Of a DNA stretch of 64,000 bases, positions 45,944-58,258 are shown one piece after another. Numbering within the stretch: position 1 is the stretch's first letter; each line of letters starts with the position of its first letter. Source of the DNA: Gonium pectorale. Its lineage: Eukaryota > Chlorophyta > Chlorophyceae > Chlamydomonadales > Volvocaceae. The translations under genes were made by a program, and so were the position numbers. Below the pieces are notes generated by a model. It was not told the DNA's origin. It saw only the letters and a program-made list of their open reading frames with translations, and searched no databases. The stretch spans positions 1,311,913 to 1,375,912 of the forward strand of contig LSYV01000008.1 of NCBI GenBank assembly GCA_001584585.1, in the 5' to 3' direction.

Positions 45944-46974
45944 TGGTTCCTGCCTCGGCGGTTGCGGCACTGCCTCGATGGTGCACCCGATGCAACTACT
46001 TAGATACCTCATACTACCAATGTTGCAGGTCCGCTGTGTGCCTCGGTGGCGGCAAGAAGCAGCTACTGCGGTAGTTGCACCGTTGGGTAAGTTGGAAACG
46101 TTGCCCCTACGAGCGAAGCAAGCGCAAAAAGCATACGCAAATATGCCCACCTATGCGATGCTGAACATTAGCCAGTCCCTCCGCCACCTCCCAAGCGTAG
46201 TCCATTACGCGCTGTCCACCAAATTGCGGCTATCCCGCTTTCATACACTATTGCTGCAACTAGCAGCCCCAGAAAGAAAGGTGTATGCTACCCTTGCCTT
46301 TATACGTTAGCCGTGTGCTTGTTGACTTTCCGCAGGACACCCGCAACATTGTAAGGTTCCTGTCGCAAAGGCCTTTGCCCGGGAACTCAGCATGGACGGT
46401 GTACGCCATGCAAGGATCCAGGCCGCGACCGGGTGGGGCAGTGAGGGCAGTGTGCCACTCACGACCCATGTAGCTTCTGTCCTAACATTCCTCAGCCAAT
46501 GGCTACACACAAGCAATACCGAAGCTATGCACGTAGGCGCTACAAGCTGCGGACGTATGCCGATGCACCGTTTCACCAATACACCGGACATGGACATGCA
46601 CCATGCACCGTATTCACCGATCGCCATGGAGCGGGCCTGCGCAGGTGTTTAAGTGGCCCACACGCGCCGCTTACGGCCAGGCAACAGCGTCGGTGGGCGC
46701 AACAAACGAGCTCGGCCAGCCACCCGTGGAGGTGGCCAAAGCGCGAGCGGTCCTGAAGGGCTTTGGGCGAACATACCTAGATCGGGAATGCGAGAAACAG
46801 GGATCCCTCGACGCGGGTGGGATGGGATTGGGCCGGAATACCCAATTTTCTTGGTGGTTGACGGACGCCAGAATTGGTGGACGCGAGGAGCTCGTGGGGA
46901 TTGTTTTGCTAGACATACAGCCCGTGCAGCGCCTCGTTCAAAAGTTGAGGCTGGTTGTGGACAAGCTGACCGGC

Positions 46975-47108
46975 CTCAACAGAAAGAACCAGAGACGGAG
47001 AAGGCAACCTCTACGGTCATACACACCCGGGGGTGCGATGTTTCCAGCAGGGCGCCGAGTACATGGCAAGGCGGGCGAGGTAGACGAGCAGACGGACCCT
47101 CTCGGTTC
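46975..47108 (+). mobile_element. Dispersed repeat family R1, copy in opposite orientation
   Basis: The plus strand encodes GAMFPAGRRVHGKAGEVDEQ, the counterpart of VMFPAGRRVQGMAGEVYEQ on the minus strand near 21100. Nucleotide similarity covers about 130 bases. It is degraded and has no complete ORF. Confidence 0.6.
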
Positions 47109-47839
47109 TCAATGAACATCTGTGTTGGATGTACGACTGCGATGGGGAGGGGTGCGCTGACATGTCTAGCTCACTTGCAGCAACTTGATGCATATGGTAC
47201 TCCACTGTGCAATGGAGTGAATGCCTGGATCATAAGTCAACACTTAGGGGATTACGGTATGTGCAGGGCGAAGGTGGATGTGGGCGGCGCACCGCAAACC
47301 CGACTCGCCCCCAGGTCTCGCCTCATTCGTGGCTGCATGTGTCTCGGGTAAGTAGGGAAATGTAGGGGCAACGCTAGGCAAAGCTGGCGTCAGTCGCGGT
47401 GTGGCCGCTGTGCGATTGGGTGCCGCTTTTTGTGCGTCCACAGCGTTCCTGCACTGCCGGACACGCATTGAGCTTTCTCTTAGACTGAGCTTTGCTACAG
47501 TACCTTATGCATTGGGCTAATGAGCCATCCTGGCCCAGTGTTGTTGTAGATACACACGCGTGGCCAGGTCCACACCGTGAGACTGGCCCCGTGCTGCAAG
47601 GACTTCAGCGGGCAGCGACTACTTGGATGGACCCATGAGCAGCGCTATGCCGGCGGGTTTTCACAGGGCGGCTGCAGCCACCGCAGCCCTCCCAGCCGCT
47701 AGCCGTGCAGCTGTCCCTCCCCCCTCGGTTGAGCAAGGGGGAACAGCGGTTCACCACACCCCTTGCCTTCGCAGCGTTGAGGCGGTCTCTTGTTGGGGCG
47801 GATAGCACCCTTAGCCAGCGTCGGCCCAGCTCGGAGAAG

Positions 47840-47844
47840 TTACA
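47840..47844 (-). terminator. Candidate TGTAA poly(A) signal
   Basis: TGTAA on the minus strand about 300 bases past the stop of the gene at 48143-50667. Confidence 0.4.
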
Positions 47845-48142
47845 GAGTACACAGACAGACAACATTATATGTAGCGCTTCCCTCGCCTTCCATTGGCCTC
47901 CTCATGCGGGCATGTGCGTGTTCAGGTTCAGTCCTTTGATCCTCGCGGCCTTGGATTGATCCCCCCTGCTGTGCCTCTGCGGCGTGCGATAAGTGGTCCG
48001 TGTCCGTAATATTTAGTATCCGGCGGCGCACGTCGCTACAACGGCAGTTTGCTCATCTTTGCAAATTGCCATGAGCTGGCGTGGCGGGGCAGCAAGCATC
48101 CTCAGTCGCATACGCAGATGCACCCTGCCCTGCTTAGCATTT

Positions 48143-50667
48143 TCAGTCCCCTTCGGACTCTTCAGGCTCGTCGCTGTCCCATGCGTCCCCGCCCCGCACC
48201 TCTTGCGGCACTGGCCGTGTGGCCAGCAGGCCTTCCGACAAGACCCGTGGGTCATTCAGGAGCTCCTCCGCACTCAGCAATCCTACGGGCGGTGGCAGGC
48301 CCCCGCCCCCACCCCCACCGCCGCCCGCCCTTTCCACTCCGGCCCCGTCTCTCCCCTTTGCCTTCCCCGCTGCCCCATGCGCCGCCTCTTCTTCAAGCCG
48401 CTCTTCTCCGCCACTCCTGGCGCTCCGCGGGCCTGCCCCGGCGGCGCCCTCGTCGTCACTCGTGTCGTCCTCGCTCCCGTACCCCCCCAACAGCGACGCC
48501 AGACCGCTGCCGCCCTCAGCCCCTCCCTCGCTTAATGCGGGCCCACTCCCGGTCCTGCCACCGCTGCCATGGGCGGTGCCTGGCCCGGTGCCGCTCCCAG
48601 GCCCCGCAGTTGCCGAAGCGGCCAGAGATGCGGCTGCAGCCATGGGAGGCTGCAACGCCGGCGCAATCGCAAAAGCCGAAGCCAGCGTTGCCGCGGCTGA
48701 GCCCACGACTCCCGTCCCAGGGGACCCAAGCTCTGCTTGTCCGCGAGTTCCCGCGGTTTGCAACCGGGCCGATGCTGATACGATGCCCGTAGACTCCGCT
48801 GCCGTTTGAGCAGCTCCAGATGCCGTGCAGGCGGGACCAGGATCTGGAACTGCAGCTCCGTCCATGGACGTGGCGGCCGAGCCGGCGCCAGGTCCGACCT
48901 TAAGTCGTTTGCGCATGTCCGGCTGCTCCGCTGCGCCGGGGGAGGCCGCGCGAACCTGCTTTGTCAGGCGGTGGGTCATGGACAAGACAGGGCCCGGGAG
49001 AACGTCACGCGATGGCGGAAGACACCGAGGACTGATACACACCAGGACTAGCGCGCGCCATACGCCACATAGAGACAGCACTGTAACACGAATGGCGAGC
49101 GCCGCGCAGCTGCTGGTGAAGTTGCACGCCATGCACCAGCGCCGACAGGATGCCTATTGGGCTGCTCCAGGGATGGCGACGAAAGCTACGAAAGCACTGG
49201 CATGCTGGGCGCTGTGGGGCGAGCGCGGCACCGCCCCCGTGCCCCGTCAGCCACAGCTTGGGACGCACCCCTCGATGTCCCCTCGTCACCCCAGGCGCTC
49301 GTCACGCTGCCCCGCACCTGCTGCTGCTTGGATCCGTTTGGCTTGACCTTGACCTGGAGGACAATCGGCGCGGGCCTGCGAGGGCGCCCATGGAAGCCAC
49401 CAACCGAGTGAGACGCAGCACCACAAGCACCCCGAGCGAGACACCATCCCGCAAACAGCACACAGCGCCCGGCTGAATCGCAATCGAAATGTGTTTCTGG
49501 TGAACGACAGGACGAGACTCCAAATGAACGGCAAGCTACCCAGGGGGGTACAGGATGCCGTTGCCGAATCAGCTGTGCTGTATGGATGTACCGAAGCGAC
49601 CACCGAAGCGAGCAATATGGCTCCGCTACGGCCACGCAGGGTGCGAAGCACGCTGTTCTGAGCCGCTCGCGAAACGCGGACCTCGCCGCCGTGCCGGGAG
49701 GGCCCTTGTGCCCCGCCGCGACGCCACCCGAGCCGCTGCCGAAGCCGCCGCCAAGCCCGCCTCCGCTGGGGCGGCGCGGCAGAGCGGCTGCTGCCTCGGC
49801 CTCCAGCCTCGCGCGCTCTCGCTCCCACAACGCCTTCTCCTTGTCTTCAATCTCGACCTCCTGAAGGGTGGAGATTGGGTCAAGACAGGTAATCCTGCTC
49901 ACCGTGACATCGAAGGTTCAAGGACACGTCGCCGACGGGCGAGGATACCCACGGCACCATACTGAGACTAACAAGAACCCACATGCCCGCAATGCCGGAA
50001 ACAAGTATCTTGTGTCAGGTCAAGGCACGGACCCGCTGCGTCCCACAAGACGCCAACATTGCGATGGCTAAGCAACATGGACTCACTGGAATTGATCCAT
50101 TGCGTGTACGCAACGTACAAGGGAAGTGCCTCCCTCGCCTCACAGGAGCGCATCCACACCGGAACATACAGCGTAGAGAACGCAAACCCATCCACTCCCA
50201 GGAGGAATCACAAAACCAGGGACCGATCCCGGTTTGCTGCAGGCGCGCACCTTGTGCCTTAGGGATTGATTGAAGTCCCGCATGAACTGGAGGTCGGCCT
50301 TGTCAAACGCTACGGGGAAAGGGTGGACACCGAGGATGCGACCAGAACTGAACCTGAACCAGTTTACCTAGCCCTCACCCCCTTCCCCGTAGCCTAGCAT
50401 CATGCCGTCCCTTACCCGAGTTCCCCCCCCCCTTACCTCCCCGGCCAAAGAGCCAGCCTGCATGCAGCCGAACATAAACGCCATGGGTAAGGCAAACGAA
50501 CGTACACCATTACCTTAGCCTCCCACCACCCACTTACCGCTTCTTTGCGTCTGCTCCTCGACTGCGGCAGGGTCGGGTTTGGGTTTAGCGTGAGTGCGCA
50601 CGACAGCGTTCGCCGCAGGTAAGAAGAACTCACTATCCGCAACCATCTTCTGGTAGTTGTCATCCAT
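48143..50667 (-). CDS. Unrecognised acidic, coiled-coil-prone protein
   Basis: Family not recognised. Proposed exons: 50538-50667, 50251-50309, about 49636-49860, 49318-49353 and 48143-48955, giving about 420 residues in one phase. The N terminus MDDNYQKMVADSEFFLPA is followed by FDKADLQFMRDFNQSLRHK and the charged helix EVEIEDKEKALWERERARLE, which suggests a coiled coil. A basic stretch (VKVKPNGSKQQQ, then MRKRLKVGPG) may be a nuclear localisation signal. A long Ala/Gly/Ser-rich region follows, then LLGGYGSEDDTSDDEG and an acidic end DSDEPEESEGD. YGS-acidic tails of this type occur in nuclear and RNA-processing proteins, but that is only an analogy. The donor of the third exon is uncertain: GTGGCC at 49635 keeps phase but is weak, and an earlier donor with another small exon is possible. 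Confidence 0.5.
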
Positions 50668-51482
50668 CTCCACGCCCTCGCTTGCAACTGTGTGTGTCTG
50701 GAAGCGCTGGCCCTGCGGTTGGAGCGCAGCGGCGCTTAGCCCCGTAAACTCCAAACTGACCTCGCAACTTTGTGCTTCCTTACCCCCGTTCCGCCATCCA
50801 TCTTGGCTCGTTATCGCTTTCCTCCAGTTGATGCCAAAGCCCCGCAGCTCGCTCCAATATAACGCTTTATCTACATGTATGCATTTCAGACAATGCCCAG
50901 GTACAATTTGGCTTTGTCTCGTCAACAAGATGTAAAGAAAACGAGAGAATCGCAAGGGGACGAGCAAGCTGCTATAAAAAGCGTGCCATTAGCCCATGCA
51001 CATCCGCCATTTGACATACTACATTAGTTTTCATTTATTCTGGTGGATGGCCGGCAGTGACCCGAGGGTCCGAGCCCCGAAACAACACTTGGCATCGATT
51101 AATATTCCCTGCATACCTATTCATTTAAAATGTCACTTATGTGGCGCTCTCCTATCCTGCGATCCTTTCCTGCGATCTGCCGTTCATGTAAGTGGCGTTG
51201 TACTTATGGCACGTTTGATAATATGTATGAGGTATGCGCGGGTTTGACAGTAAATGCTTCGCTACATATAGCCAATACGGGTTTGCCACGGCAGTTCTTG
51301 TATGCTCCACATCGTCGGCATAAGGCCATAGTGAGCTTACACACTGTAAACGGATTTATACAGAACGGTTCTACTCACAAGCAAGGCTTGGGCGCGTTGC
51401 AGTTGCTCGGCAGCCTTCCGCCTGCATATCGTGTTCGCGACCTACTTGACTTGCTTCATTGAGCACCCGAACAAAGCTAAGA
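50668..51482. promoter_or_regulatory. Divergent intergenic region
   Basis: Contains the promoters of the flanking minus- and plus-strand genes. It is AT-richer than either. No TATA box could be assigned, and no repeat or gene was seen. Confidence 0.4.
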
Positions 51483-54400
51483 ATGCTGGGCGGCACCACT
51501 GCTCGACGGCCACCATCCACATGGCCGACGCCCTCGGGGCTGGCGGAGCAGCTGGAGGGCGGGTGGTCTGCGGTTGAAGAGGCCTTGACGGGGAAGCCCG
51601 ATCAGGTTACTCGGGACGCTTTCCTCTGGGTAAGCAACGCTACGGTGGTGATGGGGGGAGGGTAACCAAGGCACGGCGGGGTGGGAGACAAGAAGTGTGA
51701 GGGCTGAGCACATGCAGAATCCACGACCACAAGTCACGGGGACGCTACAAGCGGTTTGTGCAATGCGGTTCTCGAGCAGGGTGAGGGCTTACGTGCACAG
51801 TAAGTTGAGGAACCGCGGGGGTGTTGCGGCGGGGTGCTTACAACGTGACCAGAACCACGAGCTTCAACGACATGCAAGCCGCCGAGATGTGTTCCCAGTG
51901 AGGCGCGCGGGCTTCAGGCATTGCAGGTCACGTCAAAGGTCAACGAAGCACAACGCAAACGCTTACCTGCCTGCTGGGACTGCGCTGACGACGGGCACCC
52001 CTAACGGACGTGCTCCCCCCTCGACTGCTTTCTTGTTGTCCACACCAGGCCGTCAAGCAGGTGTTCGCCGACCTCAGCCCCGAGGAGGACGACTACATAC
52101 GGAGGGTCTCCCTGGGCGTGCTCCAGCAGGTGCCGTAAGCTCGCGTCGGTCGGTACTGAGGGGAAAAGGAACATCGGGGAAGGTCACAGAGTGACTGCCG
52201 CAGAACGGCAGGGCTGGGCTGCGTGGCGTGTTGTACGCATCGATCCGCGCCAAAACCTCAAGACTGGGAGGCGCCCCGCAGCCCTCCGCGCGGAATGAAA
52301 CCGGATTGCAGCCAAACCCACATATCGGAACCCCCTCCCCTAGAACACACACGCTCGGCGGCTTTTTTCCCGCAAATGTTCACTGCATCCTGCGCTGGCC
52401 TGTGCTTGATTGCGGTCCCCAGGCTCGCGGCAGCAACGTGTTCTTCGCCGACCTGGGCTACCTGCGCTCCTGCCTCCTCCAGGTGTGTGGTTGGGGGGGG
52501 GGTAGCGAAAGTGGGAAACGGGTCGTAACACGTGACGCCGAACCGCGATATACCTACTTTGAGGGCGGTGAAGTCTTGTGGCAATCATGGAATAGTTGAG
52601 AGGTGGGTGGGAGGAGAAAGGGCAACGGGTTGACCCAGATGGGGACGCGCGTCCGGATCTGCCTCCAGAGTGCAGTGGCGCGAAGACGCCGCTGTGCATG
52701 CTAGAAAGGTTACCGTATAGGGAGGTTGCTAGCACCTCCCAAGGTCCCTTTGTGCACCGCCCACCATTTGCTGACCTGGCCGTGTCTGCTCATATGTTCA
52801 TGCCCTGCTGACGCTGTGCCTTCCTGTAGGGCCGGATACCGCCCAGTGAGCTTGAGACAGCCACCACCTCCTTCTCGGCGTCCACCTTCAAGGTCCAGAC
52901 GCTGGGCCGGGGCACGAAGACCCTCGACATCACAAAGTCGACCGGTGGGTCGAGCACTCTGGTTGGTTACGGCATAACAAGAACCGCGGTATGCAGGCAG
53001 CAGCCGAACGGCCTCACACACACGACCCGCGGCCACCGGGTCAAACATCCCGACCCGGGTCAAACAACCCGGGTTTGACCCGGGTCAAATAACCCTTGAA
53101 ACAAACCTTGCGGGCTAGGTGAACCACGGGCCCAAACTTGCTGAGTTGCCAGCTCCCATCCGTTAACCCTGCCAGGTGTCAACTGGAAGATCCCGCGCGG
53201 GTTTCTGGGCCGATACAACGCAGCAAGCCACGAGGTGAACGCGCCCGGCGGCCGGGTTTCGTCCCTGGGCGGTCGGCGCAAAAGACTCGGGCGGGCACTG
53301 GCGAACTTGCAGCCGAGGTGCCCTGCACATGATTTGCGACATGGCTGCATGGGCTGATGGCACATCATGGGCTGAATGTGCCTTCTCCCATTCCGCCCTC
53401 GTCGGTGACGCACAGGTGCTCCGCCGCGCGGCGTCGCTGGTCGGCGCCCGACACGACGGCGCGCGGGAAGTGGTGGCGGGGCTGTGGGGGCGCGTCACGG
53501 TGGCGGACTTTGTGGAGGCGTGTCGGCAGGTGGGATGCTGCGAGATTCGGAATCAGCCAACCACTCCCGCAGTGCCGCTGTGTACCTTTGTCCTTGCTCG
53601 AATCTCGACATTCGGTACCAGCTGCTGTGCAGTGTGCACTTAGCGCGCGCGAACCTCAACGCGTCTTAAGATAACTCCTCCCTCCGTCAACCGCGTAAGA
53701 AAGGGTGCTTCACCGCAGCAATCGCTCAATTGCTTGCTGGATCCTCGCATGAATCAGGTGCTGGGCGAGCTCTCACAAGACGAGGAGGAGTACGTCACCG
53801 CGATCGCGACGGAGCAGGTGCGCCCGGCCCGGGCAGGGCAGGGGTCAGGGGCGCAAGATGCCCGATTGCGCTGAGGCAAACACTGGCTGAGCACGTGCAG
53901 TCTTGAAGCTCCACCAGCACTCCGCAATCCTTGCTCTTAAACGTCGTACCCATCAGGCGCTCGTGTCAGGGTCTTGCTACACACGACCCATTCCATGCCC
54001 TCGTACCTTACGCAAAACAATCGTGCTGTCGTCGTACCGTCGCACTGCCCTTGCCCATGCGCGCCCGGCAGGTGCCGGCGGATAGCAACTACATCCGGGA
54101 CTTGCCCTACCTGGACAAGTGCCTGCAGCAGGGCCGGACGCCCACCTCCATCAAAGGTGGGTTTGGGGACGGGTGGGTGCCAGCGCGGCCTTCACCGACT
54201 GATGGGCGGTGCGGCGGTATGGATAGGCTGCCGGGCGCCTGGGTGTCCTCATTGGATTTTGTTGTTGGGTCGCGTAGGGGGCGTCGCCTGGTGCGTAGGC
54301 CACCATTTCCGCTTTTGCTCAGCGCTCGCGCGCTGTCCATCCTGTCGCTTACCTGGTCAGCCACGCGCCTGTTGCTCTCGGGTGCGCCCTCTTGCCGCAG

Positions 54401-54501
54401 GCCCGGAGCTGCTGCCCACCATCTTCCTGAACGACACCACCAGCAGCCGCCTTGCAGACGACGGCATGAGTCTGCGCCACACAGGCGGCCGCGTCCGCTA
54501 G
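51483..54501 (+). CDS. Unrecognised protein with an internal duplication
   Basis: Family not recognised. Nine exons (51483-51629, 52049-52129, 52423-52482, 52830-52944, 53176-53234, 53416-53529, 53758-53817, 54072-54156, 54401-54501) join in phase to 273 residues. Two halves align. In the first (residues about 50-115): LSPEEDDYIRRVSLGVLQQ, then FFADLGYLRSCLLQGRIPPS. In the second (about 165-262): LSQDEEEYVTAIATEQ, then NYIRDLPYLDKCLQQGRTPT, followed in both by a Thr/Ser-rich stretch. Each half is preceded by a similar W..V....F segment. The exon layout also corresponds, with the conserved DLxYL..CL(L/Q)Q segment starting an exon each time. No signal peptide or membrane segment is seen, so it is probably soluble. 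ATG 51483 is the first in this frame with coding-like context; an upstream non-coding exon is possible. TGTAA occurs at 54954-54958. Confidence 0.6.
53052..53086. repeat. Palindromic GACCCGGGTC cluster in an intron
   Basis: GACCCGGGTCAAA (53052-53064) and TTTGACCCGGGTC (53074-53086) form a perfect 13-base inverted repeat across CAACCCGGG, which itself repeats the core. A further CGGGTCAAAC lies just upstream. It falls in the intron 52945-53175. Confidence 0.8.
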
Positions 54502-57008
54502 CAGCTGCTTTGTTGCTACGGACAAGATTTGTGCTACACGCGAGCGAATTAGCTGTCATAGTCTTCCGTGTGCTGAGAGCGAACAGGTGTTTTGTGTCTG
54601 CACTATGTAGAGCAGCCTGGAGGACGAGGCGCTGGAAAACTGGGATGGTGCCCCGCTAGTCGGTACTAGCAGAACGCCTAGGTTCTTGTATGTGAATACG
54701 TGGGGAATGACGGTTCTACGTATGCCCGTGCGCAAGTGGATGGCCGCCTGCCAAACGCTGCTACGTACGGGTGTGTATGCATGCACGTTTGTGCCAACTG
54801 CTATCGTGCCAAGAGCCAGCAATAACACTGCGCGTAGCGCATTCACCTGATGAGAAGCACGGGTGCTGCCTTGGGGTCCAGCCCGTGTTGCCAGCGTCGA
54901 GACAGGATTGCGGTTGCGTCTATTCAAGTCTGTGTTCGGAACTTCGGATGGGGTGTAAGGCGGACTGCTGGCGAGTGAAAACTTGCCACAATCGTGGGCT
55001 TGTGTGATAGGCAGGAAGAAGTTACAGGCCACTTTCGGTTCGTATGTTGCGACGATGTACCTCTGTGGGGCGGCGCGGTTGCGGCCGTCACAGAGACGTT
55101 GCCACGTGACCGGGATACTCCACACGGGGCCCCTGTAAAAACGGGACTAAAGCTTCCTGGCAGGCATGTGACTCTGTATCGCTCATAACCTGCGCTCCTA
55201 CTGTTGAAGGACCTTCGCGACCCGTTGCCTTGCCTGTTCACGCATCGAAGGCGAAGAATAATTCGGCCACGTTCGCACTCAACAGACATACGTCAACCTG
55301 CCTCACGTGCCGCCGCTTTGAGGCGCCTCCCGCTCTGCGCCGTCACATTAGGTGGTGGTTTGTCCGCTTCGCGCCACTCACTCAAAGCATGCTACTGCTC
55401 AGCATCCCTTCCGTCCTCCGTCCGCTTCAAAGTCTACGCCCCGAGGACAACACACATTCATCCGGGACACTCCAATACATCCCGCGTCGGGGTTATTATT
55501 ATTGGGGTGGCATGGCCCTCGTCCTTTCCCCCGCATTCTTCTAGGCAGCGGCTCCGCTCCTTGTGCGTAGGGGAGGTCGCCGCTTCGAGCGTATCGTATC
55601 CCGCAAGAGTACGCACAAACTTTGCGCCGGCTATTTGCCAGCGAATGCATAATGGTGACAATGCAAATGCACAACAGGTTCTTGCAATGCGCATTCTACG
55701 CTAACAACGATGACCTAAACATGCCCAGTTATATGCAGTGCACAATGGCCGTCTGGTATGACGAGCGGCAGCGACGCGGTTGTAGGCCGACAGGCAGTGC
55801 CGCCACGAGGGATGGACGTAAGCACCAACGCTCTCCCACGCCCAGCGGGCCCAGCGCGTCAGTGCTCACATCCAAAAGCCTAGACCCCAACCTCGCCGAT
55901 GCGTTCCTAAACGCCTCCCATACTGCGAGAGTTTGAGTGATCTCTGTAGACGGCATCTGGTGGCAACGCGGGCCGACTAATGGCAAACATTACCAGCAGC
56001 GCTCAGCGCCTGGCCACCGCAGGCTAGTCCGCTCACACGACCCGGTCGAGCAGCCGCACGTCCCACTCAAGGCCAGCACCAGCGCACGCCAGCTGAAGGC
56101 GCGGCCCCGCGCCTTGCAGGATTGCCACCCCATTATTAGTCTGGGCTTCAGTGGACGAACAGCTGCATGTTCCGCAGGTCGCCGGCAGCTACTGGAGCCC
56201 AGTGCTGACTGAATGACGCACCCATGAATGTACGGCCGCGCTCATATATCAGCTGAAGCCCGTGCGAGCTGGCAGAAAGTCTGGGGCAGGCAAGGCGCAG
56301 ATGGACACGGCATTGTGTTAGTGAGCAGGGATACGTCAGGCCGTGCCCTGCCTTGATGTCGGGCTGGACCTGGACCAAAGCTATTTGGAACACAGCAATG
56401 GCATCTTTAGTCTATGCATGGAGAATACGACTGACGGGCGAACTGTAATGGCCTTTCCCAAGCCCTTGGCGCAATCCGCCCACAGCCCTGCGCGGTATAA
56501 GATGCACTCCCAACAAATATCTGGAAGGCTCCCTGCAAACGAAAGATGCTAACCGCGGTGACAGATCGTGACGGCAGAGCCTCAAGCAACCTCCCCTGAG
56601 GCCGAACCATGGCCAGTCATTGACCAACTCCAATCTAGGGGCAGACAGGGGGAGACGATACTGTATGATGTGCTGTAGGTGCGAGCCAAACAGTGCCGGG
56701 ATGAACCGCTGTGCCAGACCCAACCCCGGACGGCAGGGTGCGGATTTAAAATCACAGCAGAACTACGAGCCACGCACCACCCTGCGCCCTGTCACGTCAC
56801 AATCACGCTCTGTACTTGTCAAGGGATGTTACCGTCGCTGACACGGCACGAAGAAGGGGCCAAGCGCGCAGCAAGAGCTGAACACGTAAGTTCGGCTACA
56901 CGAAATGCCCAAGCAGCTGCCGTGACCGGTCCCACGATGGCCCCCCGGCCAAACCCACCGTGCTGAACCCGTCCGCGAACCCAGCTCCTTGCCCCAGCTG
57001 TGTTCGTC
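54502..57008. other. Intergenic region
   Basis: After the duplicated-protein gene. TGTAA at 54954 may end its transcript. A minus-strand stretch near 56160-56270 reads HGLQLIYERGRTFMGASFSQ and ends MQLFVH plus stop, which looks like a terminal exon, but no upstream exon could be attached. A plus-strand stretch at 55622-55936 is also open. Neither is called as a gene. Confidence 0.4.
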
Positions 57009-57191
57009 TCACGCTGCTTTTGTCCGTTCCTCTTGCTTGTAGGCCTCATAGGTGATCCACAGAAGGCGTGCTAGGATGGCTGCCAGTAAGGACCAATGTA
57101 TAACGCGTAGCCAGCGCTGCGCGGCCGTCGGAGGTTCAGGACGAGTAGGCGTGAGCCAAGCTCTTTTTGACATCTTGTTTGCGGTCGTCAT
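57009..57191 (-). CDS. Possible 60-residue single-pass membrane protein
   Basis: An intronless ORF starts at ATG 57189-57191. The product begins with a short basic stretch (MTTANKMSKRAW), then a Pro/Thr segment, one hydrophobic helix (VIHWSLLAAILARLLWI) and a charged tail TYEAYKQEERTKAA. The layout resembles small accessory subunits of organelle membrane complexes, but no family was recognised. Its length is close to chance for this GC content, so the call rests on the membrane-helix and basic-N-terminus pattern. Confidence 0.35.
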   Translation of the reverse strand: MTTANKMSKRAWLTPTRPEPPTAAQRWLRVIHWSLLAAILARLLWITYEAYKQEERTKAA

Positions 57192-58258
57192 GAGTATGCT
57201 GCCATTTCAGTGTGTGGCATTGACATTTTAATGCATTATCTTGGTACCAAGATTCTATCCTTCTCTGCGCGCCCTACGTTGGGAAGAGTTTGTCTGGATC
57301 CACTGCCGTCTCTCACCCTTTGATCTACCGTCAACAGCTACTGAGCGCCTTCCGCATCAAACTTCTTGTGCATATGCTACTGTCGTCTTGATCTGGGGTA
57401 CAGCGTCTGGTGACCCACAGGTCGGCGGCTACCTGCCTGCATTTGCTCCCCACGTAGCAACTGAGGTACCGTGGTACAGTACCGGTAGGTGCAAGTGCGT
57501 GCCGTCTTCCACTGTCCCCTTCAAACATTTGAAACACATGTTCCGGCACACCGACAATTCACGCGGATACCGTTCGACCCAGCCTGATCTGGTCTCATGG
57601 CTCTTTTGCGTCGAAATAGTGACTGCAATTGCGTGTCAGTATGACAGGCGTGCCCGGATGCCTGCGCGCTGGCACATACTATGGTACCATATCAATACAG
57701 GGTGAGACAGACACGCCAACAGAAATGTTCACACCGCAGGGTTAGCCCCTTTCACGGTTCGCCCAAGCAGCCCTTGGCCCTTCTGTCTTGGCGTGGCCTT
57801 AAATGGCACTCCACCCAGCCCACCGTTGTGCAACAGTCTGATTGCTCGACGCAGGTTTTACCGCTAGCCAACTCAGCGCTCACGCCCTCAGCACGCCACA
57901 CAAACAGTATTCCCATTGCTGCATTCTATGCCATAAGGCTGCGGCATGCTCCGGCCTTCCACTCAAAAGCGGCAATCGTCCTCCTCTCAGGTCCTTCCAG
58001 GCTCGTCGTCCACCTCAACGCCATGACTCGTTGCCCACAGCACTCAACCCGGCGCTCAACCAGAGCAGCCATAGCCGAGCACACCAGTCCAACCAGTCCG
58101 CAACGGCTGCCATACACATAGCCGCGCCAAGGTCCCATACCAACACGCCCGATTCCGGATATAGCCAGCCAACCCACGCAAGCGTGTACCCAGGCCCGCC
58201 CCCGGAGTCCAGTCCAGAACTGGCTTAGCCAATGCCGGCCAGTGTCCGATTCAGCGCA
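57192..58258. other. Intergenic region
   Basis: No supported gene or repeat. It lies between the small ORF and the 3' end of the PFG-repeat gene. Confidence 0.45.

Larger units (their letters stand above)
45815..48142. other. Intergenic region
   Basis: It contains the upstream region of the lectin gene, the R1 repeat copy (46975-47108) and TTACA at 47840-47844 (TGTAA on the minus strand) for the next gene. A plus-strand open stretch just before the R1 copy (46750-46975) with REELVGIVLLDIQPVQRLV may be more of the same element. No host gene is supported. Confidence 0.45.
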
